Below are positions 57,001 through 64,000 of a stretch of DNA of 64,000 nt, in pieces. The position numbers and the translations under genes are program-made. Positions within the stretch are counted from its first letter, which is position 1. Each line of letters opens with the position of its first letter. The notes beneath the pieces are model-generated. The model saw nothing but the letters and a program-made list of their open reading frames with translations. It was not told the origin of the DNA and did not search any database. Source of the DNA: Bimuria novae-zelandiae CBS 107.79 (lineage: Eukaryota; Ascomycota; Dothideomycetes; Pleosporales; Didymosphaeriaceae); the NCBI GenBank assembly GCA_010015655.1, contig ML976746.1:186001-250000 (forward strand). The letters run 5' to 3'.

Positions 57001-57790
57001 GTAATATATTATACCTAACCTTACGCTGGACTGCAAGAGTTTACAAGGATATATTATTAAACTATTTAGTAGCCTGATTACCTAGAAGGCAAGTAAATAA
57101 GATACAGTTACTATATTAATAATAGAGGCTAAACTACTAGCACATTTCTAAGTAGCTAAGGAGGCTATTTTTACTTTATAATTACTTTATAAGCTCTAAA
57201 CTACTATAATTAATTATAACAATTAATAGACTATCTATCTTATTACTAAAGAGATTATAAAGTTACAGACTAAGCTACGCTATATAGATATCTATAATTA
57301 TTAACTAAGGCAGGAAGTGGCTAAAGGAATAATTAATATTACTTATTAAAGATTACAGGATATAGTAGTAGATTGTCTAACTAAGGCCTTACTAGTAAAT
57401 AAATAGAATAAGTTTCTAGATAAACTAGAACTTATAAATATATTAGATAAGATTACTAATTAAGCGGTCACCCTACAGGATCTATAGTAGAGGATAGAGG
57501 CCTTTAAAATAAAGTAGAAGGATAGACTAATTACTATAAAGCGTTTAGCTTAAGGATTTGCCTAAGAAAAGGGGGTGTGTTTAATTATAGGGCCTCTATA
57601 ATCCTACACTAATATTAATAGTATAGTAGAGAATATAAGGCTAGCGCACCTCTAGTTACACACTATCCTAGATAGTACTAGCGTTAGGTTGGCATGTACT
57701 AGAAACCTCGCCTACGGCCAATCTCTATTACTTAATCAATTAACTTTTTTAATTATCAAGATCATACGATTTTAAAGTGACAGAACACCA
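57001..57790 (+). mobile_element. Ty1/copia RNase H terminus and 3' LTR
   Basis: Plus strand at 57240-57460 encodes, with stops, LRYIDIYNY.LRQEVAKGII, then LQDIVVDCLTKALLVNK and FLDKLELINIL, the end of copia RNase H. A purine tract (AAGAAAAGGGGG) at about 57557-57568 is followed by TGTTTAATTATAGGG, as expected for the start of a 3' LTR. The LTR end is not certain and is placed at about 57785-57790. Confidence 0.75.
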
Positions 57791-57829
57791 TCAAATCTGA
57801 AATGTATATTATATTTTATAACTAGGTAG

Positions 57830-59352
57830 TTAAACTATTCCTATTAGTATTATTATTTTTAAGTTAGAAAATATATTATTTACTTTTTTACGCAGTGCGT
57901 GGTGCATTAGTCGTGTGTATAGTATCTCTATTAAAAAGTACTGTAATTAGGATTATAGTAGTCTAGGTTATATATTAGTTTATAATAATTTTTTTCTATT
58001 ATATATATCTTGCGTAGGTCTTAATACTTATATTCGTAGTCTACGAATTCTCGCGTGGCTTTACTAATTAGGGTAGTTTATTTTAGTAGATACGTAATAT
58101 ATTTAGTTCTTATTACTAAGTATCTAAAGTCTCTTTCTTTAGGTTATTATATCTTTAGGAAGTTAAAGACGTCTTACTATTTAACTTCCTCTAGAGATAG
58201 TTATACTTTTAAGTATAGTATAGGAGATCGTTGTATTAATTAGTTTTCTTTATTTAAACTTTTATTATTAGTATCTTTATATATACAAAAGTCTGGCAAT
58301 TCTAATTACTTTAAGTCTTTATTTAGGATGTTAGGTTGGTTAATAAAAGGTTATACCTACTATTTTTTATCGTCCATATCCGCATTATTAATAGTTAGTA
58401 TGTTTAACTATCTAAAGACCTTATTATTAGATCTATAGTTCTTAGCTATATAGCCGGATTTATTATATATAAAGCAGGTACGTGTCTCTGTCCTTAGCAG
58501 GCGAGTTCTATTTAAGAGTTATATATAGTTATTATTAAGCTTTTAAGGGCCTAAGGCCTTCCTTATTCCCTTTTCTATATTATTAAATTAGATTCCTTTT
58601 ATTAGCTAGTAACTATAAGAGTCACATTACTATTACTAAGGTGCCTTTAGTGCTCTATAAACTAGAGGTGTAGGTTTTCTAAAGCTAGCGTTTTTTAAGT
58701 TTCTGTAAAACACTTCTTATAGTGCCAACTATTCTCCATTAATCTTAATTAATTCCTTACATAGTTTATTAAAAAGATTAATTTTTATACTAATACGTAG
58801 GAATACTTCTTGCACCTTATACTTAAGTCCTTACTTATATATGGTCTTAAGAGATTTTTTATTTATGTTATACAGCGTATTTGGGAAACTTAGCTATATA
58901 TTTAGCTATTGATTATTATTGCTTAATTTTCTAGATAGCTTATATAGCTATAGCGATTTTATTAGGAATTTTAAATAGTAATTTAAGGCATTTTAAAAGC
59001 TAAAGTAGTTCTTAATAATATCAACTGCGTTAGCGTGACTATCTATGTAGTCCTTATCTTAGTGTTAGTGGTCTATATCTATCTATTTAACTAGGTATAG
59101 GTAGATTTATTCTTTAGCTAGTCCTTGCAATGTATATTACTATAAAGATAACCTTCTTTTTATTTTTAAAGTTATTATCTTAATTAAAGAAGTATAGGTC
59201 TAATTATAATAGCTACGTATTAAGGAGCTCACAGTTACTATTATATAAATTAGGTTTATATACTTTATTTTTGCTATCGTTTATTAGCAGGACGCTAGTG
59301 TTATTAAAAGCTATAAAAAAGGTAAGGATACTTATAGTACTTATATTAAGGG
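57830..59352 (-). mobile_element. Gypsy gag remnant with CCHC zinc knuckle
   Basis: Minus-strand translation shows capsid-like sequence (DKKKVIFIVIYIARTS near 59130) and a zinc knuckle near 58425-58490. The knuckle reads RTCFIYNKSGYIAKNYRS, where Cys and His codons have become Tyr, as RIP would cause. It begins beside the LTR at 59353-59789, which would be its 5' LTR on the minus strand. It may be the 5' half of the element whose RT lies at 54970-56345, separated by later insertions. Confidence 0.65.
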
Positions 59353-59789
59353 TGTTTAAGATGGTAAGTCCCTAAGCGATAGCTAGTTCTTATAGTACTA
59401 AGGTTAGTTCTTAGACAAGAGTACTAGTAAAGTAAATAGGGGGTTATTAATAGCTTGCGTGTATTAATAAGCTATTAGTATTAAAAGTAATATATAAATA
59501 TAAATAAATTAATAATTCCTAACTATAATCTAAATAATAGATTAATAAACGAGGTTAAAAACGAAGATAGAGAGTCTATCTCTAGTGTTCCTATATACTA
59601 GTCCTAGACTGCTCACTGGCGAGCGCTCTCCCCAGAGCGCTCTCTCCAGGTCGCTCTCTGGAAAGCAGTCACATGACTTCGTAAGCGCTGACAACGCGGC
59701 AAGCGAAGACAAAGGTGTCTCTACGTGTACGCGCTATAACTAAGTACAAAATGGTTCTCTGTCCTTATGTTGGATCGTGGATCCTAACA
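59353..59789 (-). repeat. LTR (copy 3), probably 5' LTR of the gypsy gag remnant
   Basis: TGTTTAAGATGG to GATCCTAACA, 437 bp, matches the solo LTR at 822-1252 across its length. No 5-bp target duplication flanks it (AAGGG versus CTTAC), which fits an LTR still joined to internal sequence. The central part at 59607-59770 is less RIPed. Orientation is inferred from the adjoining minus-strand gag. Confidence 0.6.
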
Positions 59790-59819
59790 CTTACTATACT
59801 AGTAAAATTTATATAAATT

Positions 59820-60575
59820 TTTAATAAAAGTTCGCGAAGCCTACGAAGCTTTAGACTCCCTTTACTAAAATTAGTAGCTTCTATTTTTAAAATACTTAGA
59901 CTTTATTTAGGTCTATACTTACGCCCTTATTAACTTTTATAATAGATTTGCCGTACTTAGTCTTTTTAACGCAGAACTTAAATTTCTTAATATATAAATA
60001 TAATTTTATAGCTCTTAACTTTTAAATTATAATACGTACTCTCTCTTCGTAGTCTTTTAGCTACTACTAGAGAAAATAAAAACGTTATCTATATATGCTA
60101 AGTAGTAGTTATTAAGGTACTTCTTTAATATCTAATTAATATACTACTAGAATATACTTAGCACGTTAGCTAAGCGAAAAGGAACTACTAGCTACTTATA
60201 GAAATTAAATTAAATTCTAAACGTTATCTTCTATTCCTCGCCTTTTACTATTTAAAGCTTATAAAAAGCTTAAATTATATTAAGTTTACTAAACTATTTA
60301 GCTTTTACAAGAAGCTAAAAAGTCTTACTAATTAAAAGTAAAAAATACTAGTCCTTCTTTAAGATAGCGTTTAGGGCTTAATAATTAATATAAAAACGTA
60401 GTCCTCTACTAAGTTTTTTAGTAAATAATATTAGAGCGATAGCTCTAGACTTACTTACCTAAATAAAGTCTTTATTTAAGTATTTAGTAAGCTCTTCCTA
60501 AAGGACAAGCAACTCTTTATAAGACATCTTAAATAGAGAGTTATAAGGAATCTTTAGGATCTCGCTATTTTTTTT
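59820..60575 (-). mobile_element. Second gypsy reverse transcriptase remnant
   Basis: Minus-strand reading gives LFKMSYKELLVL..ELTKYLN at 60470-60540, then RLANVLSIFQ.YIN.ILKKYL and NNYYLAYIDNVFIFSSSSKR around 60050-60190. This is a decayed YxDD RT block of a different gypsy lineage from the one at 55150. It is cut at about 60575 by a non-RIPed segment and has no LTR assigned. Confidence 0.7.
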
Positions 60576-60790
60576 ACAAGAGGGATATGTCGGATTAACA
60601 ACTTCAACGGCCTTAGGCATGTTACAAGGAAGGTGCGTGTGCGGAGGAGCGAGCATTCTGTTAATAGTTATCAAGGCCTCTATCGTGTTGCAAAACACTA
60701 TGTGTATAGAGCGAACCCCATATGGGACTAGCTTCCATACCCCGCGATATACTTCACTCCTCAGTAGATAGAACAAGAAAACAAGCATTA
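60576..60790. other. Non-RIPed 215-bp segment inside the retrotransposon block
   Basis: Balanced composition between two strongly AT-rich, RIPed elements. The minus strand is open and fuses to the RT frame at 60498-60788, but the added residues match nothing I recognise. No flanking duplication is evident. Confidence 0.4.
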
Positions 60791-60799
60791 ATTAACCTA

Positions 60800-63700
60800 A
60801 TGTAACTTATTATTAAGTATTTCCTTTTAGCACTAGTGCAACAAGTCCTTCTAACACTAATTAGTAATCGCGAGAAGCTATTACAGATAGTAAGGAAGAA
60901 GAGATAGGCTATTAATAACCTAACGTAAGAAATCTTAGGTTAATGCAGACTATGCTAAGAATAGAGTAAGATAGAGATAACACGAAGCACTCTTAACTAA
61001 CCTCTAAAGCTATTAGTTTAGGCTAATTCGCGGACATAAAGCGCGTTAGTAACGTATTATAATTTACTATATAAACGTCTCTAAACGACCTAGTTACGTA
61101 CACTAACACACGTCGGAAACGACTAACTAACGAGATAACTATATTAACAACGAGTTAACACTACTAGTATAATAGTAAATAACTAGAGCAGTAATAGCGT
61201 AGCAGATAATACTAATACTTAAGCTTAAGCTTAACTACGCGATAATTAGTTAAAGTATAGCTTAAGTAAACGCTAGGAAGCTGCTTCGCGCTAGGCTAAA
61301 TATACTATAAAGTACCTTATAGGAGACTGCCTATATCTAGTAGCGCTGGAATCTGTCAACACATTTCTCTAGGACGTACCTATACTAACAGACGTAGACG
61401 AGATGCACGCAATAACCTAGATTACTAAAATTATTCGCGATTATAACGTATTAATAGCTTAGGACGACGATCTATGTGTAGACTACTACTACGATTTTAA
61501 AGGATAGATAAAGGAGCTATTCTATAAGGTTGACCATAATATACTAAAATCTCTAAAGATAGTCCTATAGCATAGAGGAGTCTACACAGGCAATAACCAC
61601 GCAAGGCTTACTAATTCCCTCTATAATCTATCTACTTTAGAGAATACTCCCGAATGGGACCTTGTAGAATTTAAAGCTATAATATTTAACTAACGATTAA
61701 GGGCATACAAGCGCCAGCAGAACGCAAAACAGACACCTCTAATAGCTAAGTAGTAATAACTATAGTAGGATAGTCTACTAGCTAGTACACATGCACCGTA
61801 GTTATAGCAGCTAGAGCACTCGTAGCAAGACAGGCAGTAGCAAGAGTAATTACAGCGAAGCGAATAGCACGGAGTAGGATACGACGCTTAAAACTAATCT
61901 AAAACACGAAAGCTACAACTAATGCACTAGATAAATAAAATCTAACTATTAAGATAGAGTAATAATAATTAATAACTGTACTTCATGAGTGGTGCGCTTA
62001 GAGAACCTTAGTCTTAGTAATAGTAGGAACAAGATGCGCAATCATAGTAATGGCGACTATAAACACAGGCACGGCCGCCAGCGATTACATATCGCAAAAT
62101 CACGCCGTTTCCACAACAACCTGTGAACGGTGTACCGGGCAGACCACTAGAGCTACTACATAACCCGTATAAGACACTGCTGCCGCGCTAGTCCCGTAAC
62201 GACTAACTTAACGCTAACATAATCACGCAGTTCTCTAAGCTTTAGGATAATAATAAGAAATACATAAGAGATATGTATAATCTGCTTAATAATAAAATTA
62301 AGATCTTCTTTAGCATCTGTTGGCAGGTGGATATCCATAAAGAGCAGTTCCACGCTGTGTTTCCCCGTATTCTTACTAGGCGAGCAGAGATGTTCTATAT
62401 ACAAGTTATGGACAGAGGTGACAGCTTTTCTAATGCGTACATAGTGATCAAGAACCACTTTGATCACGACGTCTACTATTAATACTACTATATAGACTAG
62501 ATAACTACAACCTTCGCCCGTACGCGCATAGAGAACCCTAATAAGAGCTTATATAAGGTGCTATAAATATTATTTAATAAGCTATAATTATGCTAACGCG
62601 CGCTTAGTAAGACCTTTAAAGGTAAAAATACCTTATAAATAACTATTATTAACGCGTGCTAGGGAGTTCTAGAACTTAAAATAGCACTCTTTAAGCTAGC
62701 TATAATCTACAAAGGACTCTTTATAGACCTATAGTCTATAGTTAAGACGCACCTTGCACGTTAGCAAATAAGGTAAATACTTATAAAAAGTAAGATAATC
62801 GCTATAGACTAGTACTACCTTAACCGCCGCTACAACAATAGGAATAGAAGAACTTAAAGAGGATTTAGAAGCAAAGGCGGATTTATAGGCGGATTCTAAG
62901 GAGGCTAAGGTAATAGAAATAATTAGCGCTTTAATAGCAACGATAGCAGACGTGAATTCATAACGCTACGCTAGAAGAAGAAGTGCTTTGTCTGCTAGAA
63001 AGAGGGCTACTAGTTAACCAACCATACTAATAAGGAACGCAAAGCTGCCCGCACATAGTTCTTCTCCGCATGTTACTTTACAGGCACACTACTGCCTGCA
63101 GACTTCTCTATGCACCTTGCAGAGTATAAAGGTAGTAAGAACTACGAGGACGATGATAATGACAGCGATTAGTAGTATAACATCGACAATTAGCAATTCA
63201 CAACTACGTACGCAGAATATTAATTTTTTAAGAAGTAATAACTTATAGATTAAGTGTTTATACACTATATCTTTAGTAAAGATATATATAGCAGAGACGT
63301 ACCGTCATCACTGGCGTCGCAATTCCTTATTAAGGACCGATACACGCGATCTGTGTACTAAGGAATCCTCCCTGATACAGGCGCCGCCAATGTATCTACA
63401 GTTGGTAAGGAACAGTACCTCGCACTTATACAGGAAGACCTAACGGTCACGATAGACACATCTACGGCAGGAAAAACGTCTATTAAATTCGGAAAAGGCA
63501 GTGTTACGGTGTCTATTGGCACCGCACAGATTCCGACAGAGATTGGAAAAATCGACTTTGAGGTGCTAGATGCGCCCACACCGTTCTTGCTATGCCTTGC
63601 GGACATGGACAGGCTAAAGGTCTACTTTAACAACACTATAGATGAGCTTGTCCAGGGCAATGTACGCATCCCCGTAATCCGCAAATAAGGACATCTATGG

Positions 63701-64000
63701 TTCTATCTTAACAAGAGAGAGCGTGCAACTGCATTTCTTATAGAGACAAAGTTAAGACGGCTCTATCGCCGTTTTAGACACCTAGCTATTATAAGACTAG
63801 CTAGGCTCTTGAAAGATGCTAGTCACAATAACTTTAAAGAAAGAACTCTTAAGTAAATTACAAAGTTTTACTATTATTATTAACTTAATAGCTCTGCGCC
63901 GCGCCGCTTTAAGTTCACCCTTAAGGACGACTATTACTTTAACTACGAGATCCTTGTGGATGTGATATACTTAAGAAGTAAGCCTATATTACATGTAGTA
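60800..64000 (+). mobile_element. LTR retrotransposon, gag-protease-integrase (copia order), running off the window
   Basis: Plus-strand gag-like sequence starts near 61320 (LESVNTFL.DVPILTDVDE). An open stretch at 62273-62482 encodes MYNLLNNKIKIFFSICWQVD, then FHAVFPRIL and YIQVMDRGDSFSNAYI. A decayed zinc knuckle (KKCFVCQKEGYQLTNHT) lies near 62968. An open retropepsin follows at about 63343-63687, with GILPDTGAANVSTVGK holding the active Asp-Thr-Gly. The last 300 bp read LRRLYRRFRHL and FKFTLKDDYYFNYEILVDVI, a GAG-pre-integrase and integrase start. Protease before integrase fits copia gene order. The RT would lie beyond the window. Confidence 0.78.

Noticed and set aside
60498..60788. 96-codon minus-strand ORF as an independent gene
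   Set aside because: Its C-terminal third is decayed gypsy RT; the rest is an unrelated non-RIPed segment fused by chance.
1..64000. tRNA genes, rRNA, CRISPR arrays, biosynthetic gene cluster
   Set aside because: Read by eye, no tRNA B-box with matching arms, no rRNA stretch, no spaced short repeats and no PKS/NRPS/terpene genes were found.

Overview
The window comes from a filamentous ascomycete (Pezizomycotina), most likely a Dothideomycete. Genes carry short 45-110 bp introns with GT-AG (occasionally GC-AG) borders. Most products are recognisable fungal housekeeping proteins. Gene-rich, GC-balanced blocks alternate sharply with AT-rich blocks made of transposons full of stop codons at former Gln/Trp positions, as expected from repeat-induced point mutation (RIP). 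The class is inferred from overall protein resemblance, and I could not run a search.

Region by region. 1-6919: two adjacent pogo/Fot1-type DNA transposons sharing one TA, the first carrying a solo LTR and another nested pogo element. 6920-8997: a small GC island with one secreted-protein gene and the 5' part of an aldehyde dehydrogenase gene. 8541-13633: that dehydrogenase is a pseudogene, split by two 2.13 kb pogo elements (one in an exon, one in an intron) and cut off by an LTR fragment. 13634-16826: decayed repeats and another pogo-type element of 1.85 kb with intact terminal inverted repeats (TIRs).

17240-30148 is a dense housekeeping block: MAU2/SCC4 cohesin loader, YheT-like alpha/beta hydrolase, LOC1, VPS68, VPS55, proteasome alpha subunit PSMA1/PRE5, ATP synthase epsilon, NatC subunit MAK10/NAA35 and a CENP-W-like histone-fold protein. 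VPS55 and VPS68, whose products form one endosomal complex, lie tail to tail. An 0.8 kb AT-rich inverted-repeat element (30150-30948) abuts the CENP-W start codon. 31343-47948 holds QCR2, RPC82, a BOR1-like anion/borate transporter, a Cys-rich single-pass membrane protein, SEC22, an ASX/DEUBAD-domain protein, an arrestin-like protein and a DUF1275 membrane protein. A 0.64 kb foldback element (48041-48681) with arms over 200 bp separates the DUF1275 gene from a secreted oxalate decarboxylase gene. A C2H2-like zinc-finger gene closes the gene block at 53726.

54110-64000 is a mosaic of RIP-decayed LTR retrotransposons: gypsy protease-RT, gypsy integrase-chromodomain, copia RNase H with LTR, gypsy gag, an LTR, a second gypsy RT, and a gag-protease-integrase element running off the end. 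I see no tRNA, rRNA, CRISPR array or biosynthetic cluster. The most notable points are the transposon-split dehydrogenase, the two inverted-repeat elements sitting at gene starts, the VPS55/VPS68 pairing, and islands that escaped RIP inside decayed transposons.
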